From Acidobacteriota bacterium (lineage in GTDB: Bacteria; Acidobacteriota; Vicinamibacteria; Vicinamibacterales; 2-12-FULL-66-21): DNA of 64,000 nt. The stretch spans positions 1 to 64,000 of the forward strand of contig QHWT01000058.1 of assembly GCA_003222675.1 (NCBI GenBank), in the 5' to 3' direction. This document shows positions 1 to 9,258 of this stretch, piece by piece. The notes beneath the pieces are model-generated. The model was not told where the DNA came from and searched no databases. It saw nothing but the letters and a program-made list of their open reading frames with translations. The translations under genes and the position numbers were made by a program. The first letter of the stretch is position 1; each line of letters begins with the position of its first letter.

Positions 1-2325
1 GGCACGGCGACGATTACCGTGACGGTGAAGGACGCTGATGGCGGGACCGCCAGCGACAGCTTCGTGTTGACTGTGACGGCGGTGAACCACGCGCCGGTGG
101 CGGCCAATGATACGTACAGTGTGAACGAGGACACGAAGCTGACGATCGCCGCGCCGGGCGTGCTCGGGAACGACAGCGACCCCGACGCGGGTGACACGCG
201 CACGGCGTTGCTCGTGGCCGCGAGCGGCCCGACCAGCGGCACGCTGACCGTGAATGCCGACGGTTCGTTTGCCTATACGCCCAACCTGAACTTTAACGGG
301 ACCGACTCGTTCAAGTATCAGGCGAAGGATGCCGCCGGCGCGCTGTCGAATAGCGCGACGGTGACGATCACGGTGAACGCGGTCAACGATCTGCCGACCA
401 TCACTGACATCGTCAATCAGACAGTGAACCAGGACACCGTGGCGGCGGCGCTCGCCTTCACGATCGGCGACGTCGAGACGGCGGCAACCGCCCTGACCGT
501 GACGGCGGCCTCGTCGAACCTGACGCTCGTGCCTGCCGCGAACATCGTGTTCGGTGGGAGCGGCGCCAGCCGCACCGTCACCGTGACGCCGGCGGCCGGT
601 CAGACCGGAACGGTAACGATTACCGTCACGGTTGCCGACGGCAACAGCGGCACGGCGAGCGATCCGTTCGTGGTGACGGTCACGGCGCCGGCGAACAGAG
701 CGCCGGTCGCGAATAACGATGCCTACAGCACGAACGAAGACACAGCGCTGACCATCGCTGCGAACGGCGTGCTCGGTAACGACACCGATGCCGACGGCAA
801 TCCGCTGACGGCCGTGCTCGGCACGGGCCCGACGCACGGGACGCTGACGTTGAACGCAAACGGATCGTTCACCTACACGCCGGCGGCGAACTACAACGGC
901 CCTGACAGCTTCACGTATAAGGCGAACGACGGCGCCCTCGATTCCAATATCGCCACCGTCACGATCACCGTCACCTCGGTGAACGATCTGCCGACGATTT
1001 CCGCCATCGCCGATCAGGCGACGACGAGCGGCACGGCTGTCGGGCCGCTGGCCGTAACGGTGGGGGACGTCGAGACGGCGGCCGCCAGCCTGACACTGAC
1101 CGCAGTGTCGTCGAACCTGACGCTCGTGCCTGCCGCGAACATCGTGTTCGGTGGGAGCGGCGCGAACCGCACCGTCACCGTGACGCCGGTGGCCGGTCAG
1201 ACCGGAACGGCGACCGTTACCGTCACGGTTGCGGATGGCAACAGCGGCACGGCGAGCGATCCGTTCGTGGTGACGGTCACGGCGCCGGTGCCGACGAATA
1301 AGCCACCGGTCGCGAACGCGCAGTCGGTGGGTGCGGCGACGAACACCGCCAAGTCGATCGTGCTGACGGCGAGCGATCCCGACAACGATCCGCTGACATT
1401 CACCGTCGTCGCAGCCCCGACCCATGGAACTGTTACGGGAACGGCGCCGAACCTGACCTATACGCCGGCGACGGGTTACACCGGCGCCGACAGCTTCACG
1501 TTCAAAGCGAACGATGGCAAAGTCGACTCCAACATCGCGACCGTGACGATTACGATCAACGCGGGGAATCGCGCTCCGACCGTCGGGGCCATCAGCTGGA
1601 ACACCTCGGTCGATCCCGTGAAGGTCAACACGTCAATTACGGGTAACGCCACGTTCACCGATGCGGACGCTGGAGACACGCACACGGCCACCTGGGACTG
1701 GGGCGATGGGACGACGTCGACTGGTGCTGTGAATGATGCGACAAAGGTCGTCACTGGCAGCCACAGCTATACCGCGGCGAAGCTTTACACCGTCACGCTG
1801 ACGGTGAAGGATGCAGCGACTGCGTCCGCGACGTCCGCCTTCCAGTACGTGGCCGTCATCGATCTGCTGGCCGGATATGAGACTGGTTCGGGTTCCATCA
1901 ACTCTCCTGCCGGGTCATACACGGCCAATCCGTCGCTGGCAGGCACGGCGGGCATATCGCAGTTCACGGCAAAATACGGTATCGACGGAACACTGGGCGC
2001 CATCACCAACACGTTCAGGTTCAGCTACTCTGCCGGTGGGTTTGCGTTCTCCAGCCTCAGCATGAAGTGGCTGGTGATCTCGGGAAACAAGTCGTGGCTG
2101 AAAGGCGAGGGTTCGGCGAGCGGCGTCACCGACCCGTGCTATTTCCTGGTATCGATCGTCGACAACACGACCACGCTCGATAAGGTGCGGGTGAAAATCT
2201 GGAACAAGGTGACCGGCAAGATCATCTACGATAACCAGAAGGACGGCGTGGGTGTCAGCGCACCGGACGACGCGCTGGCCGTCCAGTCTTCGACGAGCCC
2301 GAGCACGATCCTATTCTTAAAGTAG
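1..2325 (+). CDS. Large Ig/cadherin-like repeat protein with PKD domain, C-terminal part
   Basis: The reading frame is open from base 1, so the N-terminus lies outside the window; 774 residues are visible. Cadherin/VCBS-like modules of the type NxAPVAxND...NGxDSFxYxAxD...ATVTITV (about residues 30-130 and 235-335) alternate with modules beginning PTI.DI and containing SSNLTLVPAANIVFGG. A further cadherin-like module follows, then a PKD domain near residues 525-625 (WDWGDGT, TxxLTVKD). The last 150 residues form a Gly/Ser-rich beta domain seen after PKD domains in other secreted proteins. Such modules are usually extracellular and adhesive or carbohydrate binding. No sorting signal or membrane anchor is visible at the C-terminus. 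The ligand cannot be told from the sequence. Confidence 0.9.
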   Translation, partial: GTATITVTVKDADGGTASDSFVLTVTAVNHAPVAANDTYSVNEDTKLTIAAPGVLGNDSDPDAGDTRTALLVAASGPTSGTLTVNADGSFAYTPNLNFNGTDSFKYQAKDAAGALSNSATVTITVNAVNDLPTITDIVNQTVNQDTVAAALAFTIGDVETAATALTVTAASSNLTLVPAANIVFGGSGASRTVTVTPAAGQTGTVTITVTVADGNSGTASDPFVVTVTAPANRAPVANNDAYSTNEDTALTIAANGVLGNDTDADGNPLTAVLGTGPTHGTLTLNANGSFTYTPAANYNGPDSFTYKANDGALDSNIATVTITVTSVNDLPTISAIADQATTSGTAVGPLAVTVGDVETAAASLTLTAVSSNLTLVPAANIVFGGSGANRTVTVTPVAGQTGTATVTVTVADGNSGTASDPFVVTVTAPVPTNKPPVANAQSVGAATNTAKSIVLTASDPDNDPLTFTVVAAPTHGTVTGTAPNLTYTPATGYTGADSFTFKANDGKVDSNIATVTITINAGNRAPTVGAISWNTSVDPVKVNTSITGNATFTDADAGDTHTATWDWGDGTTSTGAVNDATKVVTGSHSYTAAKLYTVTLTVKDAATASATSAFQYVAVIDLLAGYETGSGSINSPAGSYTANPSLAGTAGISQFTAKYGIDGTLGAITNTFRFSYSAGGFAFSSLSMKWLVISGNKSWLKGEGSASGVTDPCYFLVSIVDNTTTLDKVRVKIWNKVTGKIIYDNQKDGVGVSAPDDALAVQSSTSPSTILFLK
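511..690 (+). repeat. Tandem coding repeat, copy 1
   Basis: About 180 bp that recurs almost base for base 597 bp downstream (copy 2 at 1108-1287). It encodes SSNLTLVPAANIVFGGSGA and the rest of that module, about 60 residues in all. The near identity at DNA level, including third codon positions, points to recent duplication or gene conversion inside the adhesin-like gene. Confidence 0.85.
1108..1287 (+). repeat. Tandem coding repeat, copy 2
   Basis: Second copy of the module at 511-690, with an exact 199-codon offset. Only scattered substitutions separate the two copies. Confidence 0.85.
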
Positions 2326-2360
2326 ACGGAACCTGCCGCGTTGCGAAGTCCGGGAACGGA

Positions 2361-2383
2361 GTCGGGGGCATCGCGCCCCCGAC
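2361..2383. terminator. GC-rich hairpin between convergent genes
   Basis: A perfect 9-bp stem GTCGGGGGC / GCCCCCGAC with a 5-base loop. It lies between the stop of the repeat protein (2325) and the stop of the convergent minus-strand gene (2398). There is no clear U-tract, so this is a probable bidirectional terminator rather than a certain one. Confidence 0.55.
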
Positions 2384-2397
2384 AATCCTCGCCTGGG

Positions 2398-2961
2398 TTA
2401 GGGCACGGCACTGCACGCAACGCTGAGCCCTTGAAGCACCGCTGCGCTCGGAACACCGTTTGTGAACGTGAGGTCGATCGCGGTGTCGAGGAGCAACTGA
2501 TCGGATCCATCGCCGGTCGAGCGCACGAGGAAATCGCGGACCGCCGGATCCTGCATGAAATCCTGCGGCGTCGACGGAAAACTCGCGTCGGTCAGCATCT
2601 GCGACGAGTAGGCGTAATTCGCCTTCTGCGAGCCATCAACGACGAGCGTGCCGTCGGCCAACGCGTCCTGGCCGGTTCCACTGCTCGTATATGCCACCGC
2701 GACCGTGAATGGGACCTGGCCCCCCTGAACCGTTGTGATGCTCAGTTTCATGGTGCCCTTCACCAGGACGTATCCGCCAGTGCAGCTGTTGGGGACCACC
2801 TTCGCGATCGGGACGCTGGCCGCATAATTCAGCGTAATGGGCGCAACGAGCTGCGCCTGTGCATGATGAGCGACCGAAAGCGTGGCGATAAGAACGACAA
2901 GTGTTGTTATCCGCAGGACTTTTGGCCCGCAGCCTGTGTCTCGAGTTGTCGCGATACTCAT
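2398..2961 (-). CDS. Small secreted protein, paralogue A
   Basis: 187 residues. A signal peptide occupies about residues 15-37 (hydrophobic stretch ending HHAQAQ). The mature part is beta-rich with a cysteine near its start (NSCTGG) and another four residues from the end (VACSAVP), plausibly a disulfide. The start is supported by a GGAG ribosome site 8-9 bases upstream. It sits 34 bp after a second small secreted gene on the same strand. The C-terminal 40 residues of the two align (gap-free core with TNG and a final Cys), suggesting tandem duplication. Function unknown; no family recognised. Confidence 0.75.
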   Translation of the reverse strand: MSIATTRDTGCGPKVLRITTLVVLIATLSVAHHAQAQLVAPITLNYAASVPIAKVVPNSCTGGYVLVKGTMKLSITTVQGGQVPFTVAVAYTSSGTGQDALADGTLVVDGSQKANYAYSSQMLTDASFPSTPQDFMQDPAVRDFLVRSTGDGSDQLLLDTAIDLTFTNGVPSAAVLQGLSVACSAVP

Positions 2962-2995
2962 GATTGTCTCCTGATAAGGAAAAGCGTTCTGTCAC

Positions 2996-3499
2996 CTACT
3001 TGCAGGCGCTCTGGACGTTCTGGACATTGAACACTGCATGCCCGTTGGTGACGTTCATAAGTATCTTTTGCACGATGTAAAGATCGTCTCCCGGAACCGA
3101 CGCACCCTGGCGAATAAGGTGTTCTCGGGCGAGGATCCGAACGGAGAAATTCGGGGAACTGGAACGGAAATTGTTCTGGCTCATACTGGAAAACTGATAC
3201 TGGGCGCGTGACGCCTCTCCGATCCCGCTGCCTTGATCATGAAACGTGTCGCTGATCCTCACGAAATTGGGGCCGGATTGTGTCTGCGCTTGGTGGGTCT
3301 CATCGAAGGTCACGTCCACCGTCTCGGTACACCCGGGCATGGCCAGCGGACCAAACTGAGTCCTCGTGGTTTCTGTCGTGGTCGTTGTTTGGGCGCCTGC
3401 AGGCGAGGCCGTTCCGAGCAGAGCGGCTGCCGTCAAGCTCAACGCCAGAGTCCCTGGATGCAACTGCCTTTTCTTCGTGGTTCTCATCGTCATCTTCAT
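2996..3499 (-). CDS. Small secreted protein, paralogue B
   Basis: 167 residues. The basic N-terminus and hydrophobic core ending GAQ form a signal peptide, followed by a Thr-rich linker. As in the gene at 2398-2961, there is one Cys early in the mature chain (MPGCTETV) and one at the end (VQSACK). The tail GDDLYIV...NVTNGHAVFNV parallels GSDQLLL...TFTNGVPSAAV of paralogue A. A GGAGG site lies 6-7 bases before the ATG. This gene comes first in a likely two-gene transcript. Function unknown. Confidence 0.72.
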   Translation of the reverse strand: MKMTMRTTKKRQLHPGTLALSLTAAALLGTASPAGAQTTTTTETTRTQFGPLAMPGCTETVDVTFDETHQAQTQSGPNFVRISDTFHDQGSGIGEASRAQYQFSSMSQNNFRSSSPNFSVRILAREHLIRQGASVPGDDLYIVQKILMNVTNGHAVFNVQNVQSACK

Positions 3500-3895
3500 C
3501 TTCGCCTCCGTCGGCCGGTTGCTGTGCCTGCCGTCCTGATGAAATGGACCGCGTCTAGATATCGCCGCGTGACCCGAGTGGCTGCGACAGACGGATGACG
3601 TCGGGGTTCTCGCACGGTCACGTCGCCCTTACAACTCGCGTGCCGATTGCATGGGCGCTCAAGCATCATGTCAGGCTGGCTGCCACGCACGTCCTCGCGG
3701 GCCCGACCTGCCGGCTGAGATCCGATTTGCCTTGATTGAGCGGTCTAGCATCGGGCTTGCTGAGCGGTTTTACGCCCGACCTAATGCCGAGCGAGAGAGG
3801 CACGTGTGACCGAACGTTCTTCCCGGCGGCAAATGTGTGACGTCGTCGCCACACGGAACGGAAGACCGTCGTCCCACTTGATAGCGTGGCCCCGT
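3500..3895. other. Intergenic region, nothing recognised
   Basis: About 400 bases between the start of the minus-strand secreted gene pair and the ankyrin-like remnant. It must hold the promoter of the minus-strand pair. I see no convincing gene, hairpin or repeat in it. Confidence 0.5.
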
Positions 3896-4765
3896 ATGTC
3901 GATGATGCTTGATCGCTCACGCTGTGTCGCGAAAGACGCGAGCCCGCCGCTCGAGCGTTACCGCGGCTGGCGTGATGTACCGGAGGACCTGGTCACGACG
4001 CCGGACGAGGTCTACAAGCACCAGGTCGCGCGCGGCGCGTACGTCGATAACGGCATGGCCGCCTTCCAGGGGGACCTCGCGCGCGTGCGCGCGCTCCTGG
4101 ACGAGGATCCATCGCTCGCCGATCGCGTAGATGACTACAACTCCTACTACGCTGGCTGCGGCGCGCCGCTCAAGAATGCGGCTGTCGGCGGGCACCTCGA
4201 GATCGTGAAGCTGCTCCTCGAGCACGGCGCCAATCCGAATCTGCCCGAAGAGGGCATCGTGCCGCACGGTCACGCGCTCTACTCGGCCGTCTACCACGGC
4301 CACTACGAGATCGCCCGGCTCCTTCTCGAGCGCGGCGCCTATCCAAGCCCTCCGGTGGAGAACTCCGCCGATGCCGGGTGGATCGCGAGGCCCCTCCGTG
4401 CCCGACGACCCGCCCTGGGCGACGCCGAAATCGTGGGCGGAAAAGCGCGGACACTACGCCATCGTTCGGCTGCTCGAGGACTACGAGCGCTCCGGCGCCC
4501 TCCCGTCGCGACGACTGGAAGGATACGAGGCGCTCGCGCGGGATCTCGCTCAGGCGTACGGTCCGGGAGATCCCGGGGCGCTCCAACGTATCGTCGAGTA
4601 TTTCCGCGCGGCGCGTGCGATAGGGTGGGATCGCCCTGCACACGAGGTGCGAGTGTCACGCCTGCGGAAGGCCTTGCAGGAGCGGCTGGGGAATCGCCGG
4701 AGCCCGGAAACTACCGAGACGGGCAGATCTCGAACAGATTCAATCGGAAGCGAAAAGCGCGCTGA
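3896..4765 (+). pseudogene. Ankyrin-repeat protein, frameshifted remnant
   Basis: The first frame (from about 3896) encodes two clear ankyrin repeats, GHLEIVKLLLEHGANPN and GHYEIARLLLERGAYPS, to about base 4365. The continuation RGHYAIVRLLEDYERSG, followed by a Pro/Arg-rich helical tail, lies in the next frame from about 4371 to 4701. The coding sequence therefore crosses frames near 4365-4380. The second frame has no stop near its natural end and runs on into the promoter region of the next gene, so the 3' end also appears lost. Ankyrin repeats bind proteins; no partner can be named. Confidence 0.65.
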
Positions 4766-4815
4766 GGACGGAACGCCCCGAGAGAGCCCGGGCCGCCCAG
4801 TCACTCCGAGTTGGC

Positions 4816-4844
4816 TTGACATGGGTTGTGAATCGCCGTACAAC
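4816..4844 (+). promoter_or_regulatory. Sigma70-type promoter for the first TonB receptor
   Basis: TTGACA (4816-4821), a 17-base spacer, then TACAAC (4839-4844). This is a near-consensus -35/-10 pair about 195 bases upstream of the receptor start codon. The intervening leader contains no obvious gene. Confidence 0.6.
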
Positions 4845-5037
4845 TCGGGTGCCCTCACCGCCAGCATTCCAGGCGCGTCGCTGGAATCGAAGCTGTTCGA
4901 CCTGCAGTCCGCAAGGAGGTTGCAGTGCGATTCCGGCGCTCCTCTCGATCGTTTCCCGCTGACGGCGCGCTTCCTGATCAGGACAGGATCTCCCTTCGGA
5001 TCGTCGGCATCAGGCCGAGTGTTGAGGAGGATCTCCC

Positions 5038-8019
5038 ATGGTGACACGGAACGAACTTGCGCTCGCAGTTGTTCTCATCCTGTGCGCCGCCGGCGTCGCC
5101 TACGGCCAGGTCGATCGCGCCAACCTCAATGGCACTGTGACGGATTCGAGTCGGGCCATGCTTGCGGACGCACACGTGGAGCTCGTGTCGCACGACAGCG
5201 GTCTGAAACGAGTCGTTACGACTGGGGCGACCGGCACCTACAGCATCACCGGCATACCAATCGGAACCTACGACCTGACGATTTCGCGGACCGGATTTCG
5301 CACCTTCGAGGTGAAAGGGATTCAGCTGGTCGTGGGCCAGACGCGGACGGTCGACGCGGAACTCCAGGTGGGCGCTGTCTCAGAAGAAGTTCAAGTGGAC
5401 GCGACCGTGGCGCCGCTGGAAACCACCAACGCCCGAGTAGGCGCTGTGCTCGAACATCAGCAGCTCGATGAGATCCCGGTCAACGGTCGGAACTGGGCCA
5501 CGCTGGAGATCCTGGCTCCGGGAGCGATCAACTCCGGCCGCGGCGGCCAGCAGGACATCCGATTCTTCGGTCGAGGACGCGACGACAACAACTTCACCTT
5601 CGACGGAATCGACGCGACCGGCGTTCAGGAACAGAGTCAGAAGGCCGACGCGCGCTTGAACATTTCGCTGGAATCGATTGCCGAGTTCCGCGTCGAATCG
5701 GCGGTCTATACCGCGGAGAGCGGTTCGTCCGGCGGCGCGCAGGTGAATGCCGTATCCAAGAGCGGAACCAACACGTTTCACGGAGCGGGCTTCGATTTCT
5801 TCCGGGACAGCATGTTCGATTCGCGCTCGCCATTCGACCCCCCGGAGATCCTCCCGTTCCGCATGAACCAGTTCGGCGTCAGCCTCGGCGGGCCCATCGC
5901 GCGCAATCGCACGTTCTTTTTCGTCAATTACGAAGCGATCAGGCAAACCCAGACGGAAACCATCGTCGGGTTCGTGCCGAACGCGTCCTTCCGAGGCGCG
6001 GCTGTGGCGGTCTCTCCCGCGCTCAAATCGATCGTCGACTCCTGGCCGCAGGGCCAGACGCCTGTCGATGACATCACGGATCTGTACAAGGCGCCGGGCA
6101 TCAACTCGGTTCGCGAAGACAGCGTGACCGGACGCTTCGACCACAGCCTCAGCGATCGCACCTCGATGTTCGTCCGCTACAACATCGACGACGTCTCGAT
6201 CGACAAACCGTTCGATCCGGTCGGCGCGCGCGACACGGAGAAGATCCGACCGTCGAATCTTGCCGTCCAGTTGATGCACATCTTTTCGGTCCAGGCCGTC
6301 AACGAAACGAAGTTCGGCATCAATCGTTCGACATTCCACCATCCCGTGCTCGGCACTTCACCGGTCGCCGTGTCGAGCGTGCCGGGATTCAGCGACCTCG
6401 ATCCGGACCAGCTCGATCTGGAGATCGGCACGACGTTTTCGGGCAGCGATAATCTGAGCATCATCCAGGGGCGCCACACGTTCAAAGTGGGCGCCGAGGT
6501 CAGGCGCATTCATCTCGACAACACGAGCGTCGGGATTGCCGTCTCGACGATCGCCTTCAACAGCCCGGACGATTTCGTCAACAATCGCATCGATTCGGTC
6601 AGCGTGGACGATGTGCTGGGGCTGGGCCGGCTGCGCCGGACATTCTGGATGGGTTACGGTCAGGATGAGTTCAAGGTCCGTCCCAACCTCACGATGAATC
6701 TCGGCGTCCGCTATGAGTACTACACGGTGATGACGGAAGCGAGCGGACACACCGCGGTGGTGGACTTCGCCTGCGGCGGCTTCTGTCCACCGGGTACACC
6801 AATGTACTCACCGGATCGGAATAACTTTGCGCCGCGACTGAGCGTCGCCTGGCTGCCGGGTGGAGCCGATGGACGGACGACGATCCGCACCGGCTTCGGC
6901 ATGTACTACAGCGCGAATCAGAACGATGACTTCAGCGATCCTCACGAGAGCACGGCCGCGCGCTTTGCGCTCTCGTCGGCGGATGTGCCGAATCTCTCGT
7001 ATCCTCTGACGCCTTTCCTGGGCCTGCTGCAGGATCAAGGCGCCAGCCCGAAGGGAATCGATCGGCATCGCCAGGACGGCTACTACGAGAACTGGGATCT
7101 TTTGATCCAGCGGCAGATGCCGGCCAGCTTCATCGCCCAGGTGGGCTACATCGGCAGTGAAGGGCACGATCTGTTTGGCGGCCGTCAGGTCAACCTCAAG
7201 GATCCACTCACGGGCAAGCGGCCGCTGCCGCAATTCGGCCAGTTCCAGATCAAATACAACGACAACAACAGCAACTACCATGCGCTGCTGGCATCCTTGC
7301 ATCGTTCGTTCATGACCGGGTGGTCCTGGCAGGCGCAGTACATCTGGTCCCACGCCATCACCGACGGTACCGGCGGAACGGGAGAGACGGTGCAGGTCCA
7401 GAACGCCTCGTGCCGCGTCTGCGACCGGAGCGATGCGACCTTCGACGTGCGTCACAACTTCACGACGAATTGGGTGTACCAGCTTCCATTTGGCCCGGGC
7501 CGCAGCCACTTGAACGCAACAGGCGTGGCGGGCACTCTGATCGGCGGGTGGCAACTGAGCGGAATCGTCACGGCCCGAACGGGTCTTCCGATCAACATCA
7601 CTGTGACCCGAAAAGCGTCGGACATGCTGGACGGCAACAACAGGAATCAGCGGCCCGATCTGGTTCCGGGCGTTCCGATCTACCCGACGAATCAGACCAT
7701 CGACAACTGGCTGAATCCTGCGGCCTTTGCCGTGCCCGCGAAGGGCACGTGGGGCAACCTGGGACGCAACGTCGCCCGCGGTCCCGGCTACTGGGAGGCC
7801 GACGCCGCGCTCGAGAAGACGACGCCCATTGGAGGCAAAACGAACCTGAAGTTCCGAGCGGAGGCGTTCAATCTGTTCAATCGGCCGATCTACGCCAATC
7901 CCGCCGCCAACATCTCGGCGACGTCCAGCTTTGGCCGGATCACGAGGGTGTTGAACCCTGGGGCCGTCGGGACCGGCACGCCGCGGCGCATTCAGCTCAT
8001 GGTCCGCGCCGAATTCTGA
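5038..8019 (+). CDS. TonB-dependent receptor, Oar-like, with carboxypeptidase regulatory domain
   Basis: 993 residues. Signal peptide 1-24 (cleavage after YGQ). A carboxypeptidase-regulatory-like beta-sandwich follows at about 27-110 (NGTVTDSSRAM...GTYSITGIPIGTYDLTI), then a plug domain at about 115-235 (NGRNW, FDGIDATGV, VNAVSKSGTN), and an outer-membrane beta-barrel to the C-terminal Phe (VRAEF). The start is fixed by GAGGAGG 8 bases upstream. The family imports large or scarce substrates through the outer membrane with TonB energy. The substrate is unknown, and no degradative enzyme lies immediately beside it. Confidence 0.93.
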   Translation: MVTRNELALAVVLILCAAGVAYGQVDRANLNGTVTDSSRAMLADAHVELVSHDSGLKRVVTTGATGTYSITGIPIGTYDLTISRTGFRTFEVKGIQLVVGQTRTVDAELQVGAVSEEVQVDATVAPLETTNARVGAVLEHQQLDEIPVNGRNWATLEILAPGAINSGRGGQQDIRFFGRGRDDNNFTFDGIDATGVQEQSQKADARLNISLESIAEFRVESAVYTAESGSSGGAQVNAVSKSGTNTFHGAGFDFFRDSMFDSRSPFDPPEILPFRMNQFGVSLGGPIARNRTFFFVNYEAIRQTQTETIVGFVPNASFRGAAVAVSPALKSIVDSWPQGQTPVDDITDLYKAPGINSVREDSVTGRFDHSLSDRTSMFVRYNIDDVSIDKPFDPVGARDTEKIRPSNLAVQLMHIFSVQAVNETKFGINRSTFHHPVLGTSPVAVSSVPGFSDLDPDQLDLEIGTTFSGSDNLSIIQGRHTFKVGAEVRRIHLDNTSVGIAVSTIAFNSPDDFVNNRIDSVSVDDVLGLGRLRRTFWMGYGQDEFKVRPNLTMNLGVRYEYYTVMTEASGHTAVVDFACGGFCPPGTPMYSPDRNNFAPRLSVAWLPGGADGRTTIRTGFGMYYSANQNDDFSDPHESTAARFALSSADVPNLSYPLTPFLGLLQDQGASPKGIDRHRQDGYYENWDLLIQRQMPASFIAQVGYIGSEGHDLFGGRQVNLKDPLTGKRPLPQFGQFQIKYNDNNSNYHALLASLHRSFMTGWSWQAQYIWSHAITDGTGGTGETVQVQNASCRVCDRSDATFDVRHNFTTNWVYQLPFGPGRSHLNATGVAGTLIGGWQLSGIVTARTGLPINITVTRKASDMLDGNNRNQRPDLVPGVPIYPTNQTIDNWLNPAAFAVPAKGTWGNLGRNVARGPGYWEADAALEKTTPIGGKTNLKFRAEAFNLFNRPIYANPAANISATSSFGRITRVLNPGAVGTGTPRRIQLMVRAEF

Positions 8020-8042
8020 TAATGCAGTGTCGGTTCGGCGTC

Positions 8043-8056
8043 TAGCGCTAGCGCTA
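8043..8056. promoter_or_regulatory. Perfect 14-bp palindrome of overlapping TAGCGCTA sites
   Basis: TAGCGCTAGCGCTA is its own reverse complement and holds two overlapping TAGCGCTA octamers. It lies just after the first TonB receptor stop. The octamer recurs at 28848-28855 ahead of the third receptor. The core resembles LacI-family operators of the xyl-box kind known in Xanthomonas. Here it could also act as part of a 3' end, so its role is uncertain. Confidence 0.45.
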
Positions 8057-8218
8057 ATTCACTTTCCGTCGCGGATGCTCTACCACGATCACTGCGGCCG
8101 TTTGTCTATTTCCACTCCCAGATTTGTGCCCGAGTGCCGCCTTGGGCGTCCACCTCATATTCGAAGATCGCGGCCACGCTGTTCAGTCGTGACCATTTGG
8201 TAGCGGGAGTCTGGATCG

Positions 8219-8902
8219 TCACCGGACGTGACGCGAAATTCGTCTCCCCACCGATCCCTCTGTATGTGCGCGGTCCTGAATCTCAAAGCAGCATCTCGGG
8301 CGATCCGTCCGATCACAACATTCGTGAGCGCGCACTCCGACGACCTCGGTGACCAGACTTTCCATCGCCACACACACGCCGGGGTTCTTGCCGGTCAGTG
8401 CTGCAAGGGGACACCCAACGCCGCGGATCACGTACCCGCCGTTTCCCTCAACGCGAGTCGTCGCGCCCAGTTGCTCATTCATCATTTCGCTAGCCATCGC
8501 CACTCGCGAACGAAGGCTGCCTGAAGCTCGTTTCCCTCGCAGCAACTCGTCCGCGAGTCCCTTACCGGAGCGTCGCAACAACTCATCCACCTGATCGGCT
8601 GGCAGGGCCTCGGCGAAGACGCGAACGAGCTGCCCCAGCAGCGGAATGTATGCCTTCGACAATAGCTGCTCCACTTCAGGCGTCAACGCGAATACCTGCG
8701 AAGGCCTCGTCGTCCCTGGTCGTTTTCCAACGCGACGCACGACGCCGTCGCGTTCCATTGCGGTGATTTGGATCCGAACGGCACTCCGAGTCAGCCTTAA
8801 CTGGAACGCGATATCATCAGCCGTCAATCCGCCGGTCTGGAGCAGGATCACGATGCGCCCGCGGCTGGTATCCAGGAGCTGGTTTCTGAGCATTTCGGCC
8901 AT
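8219..8902 (-). CDS. SufR-like winged-helix regulator with C-terminal cysteine cluster
   Basis: 227 residues. The N-terminal winged helix-turn-helix spans about 1-70 (LTADDIAFQLRLTRSAVRIQI...MERDGVVRRVGKR). A helical middle follows, then a Cys-bearing C-terminal domain: GCPLAALTGKNPGVC, AHECCDR, RCCFEI. This cysteine pattern matches the iron-sulfur-binding domain of SufR-type repressors. The last 16 residues (after EIQD) are basic and unlike the family, so the 3' end may be altered. It is transcribed away from the cytochrome gene at 9259. No suf operon is present here, so the target is unknown. Confidence 0.75.
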   Translation of the reverse strand: MAEMLRNQLLDTSRGRIVILLQTGGLTADDIAFQLRLTRSAVRIQITAMERDGVVRRVGKRPGTTRPSQVFALTPEVEQLLSKAYIPLLGQLVRVFAEALPADQVDELLRRSGKGLADELLRGKRASGSLRSRVAMASEMMNEQLGATTRVEGNGGYVIRGVGCPLAALTGKNPGVCVAMESLVTEVVGVRAHECCDRTDRPRCCFEIQDRAHTEGSVGRRISRHVR

Positions 8903-9258
8903 GTGTTTTCGGCGTGAACGCGCACTCTTCTGTCAGGCAGGATTACGGGCGCTGTCTTGGGATCGCTACACCGGATGTGAATCCTCACACGTGGTTACGA
9001 TGGACCGTCGCTGTACGCGGAAGCTCCGACCAGAACGCGGCTCCTTGCTCAACGAATCCGCCATGCTGAGGACTCCTGGCTCACCACCGAAGGTATTTGC
9101 AACTCGCTCGCCCGGCGTGCGTCTTACTAGATACGCAAGTTGCGGTTTGTCTATCTCCATAACTCAGCAGACCGCTTGCAGCACAGGCGGCTGCAGGAGA
9201 TGGGTTTGCGCCGAATCGGGGTCAGTATTGCCTGTGGTCCCACGGCGAAGGAGGTCCG
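8903..9258. other. Divergent intergenic region
   Basis: 356 bases between the SufR-like gene (minus) and the cytochrome gene (plus). It must carry both promoters. I find no clear -35/-10 pair, hairpin or repeat and no supported small gene. Confidence 0.5.
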
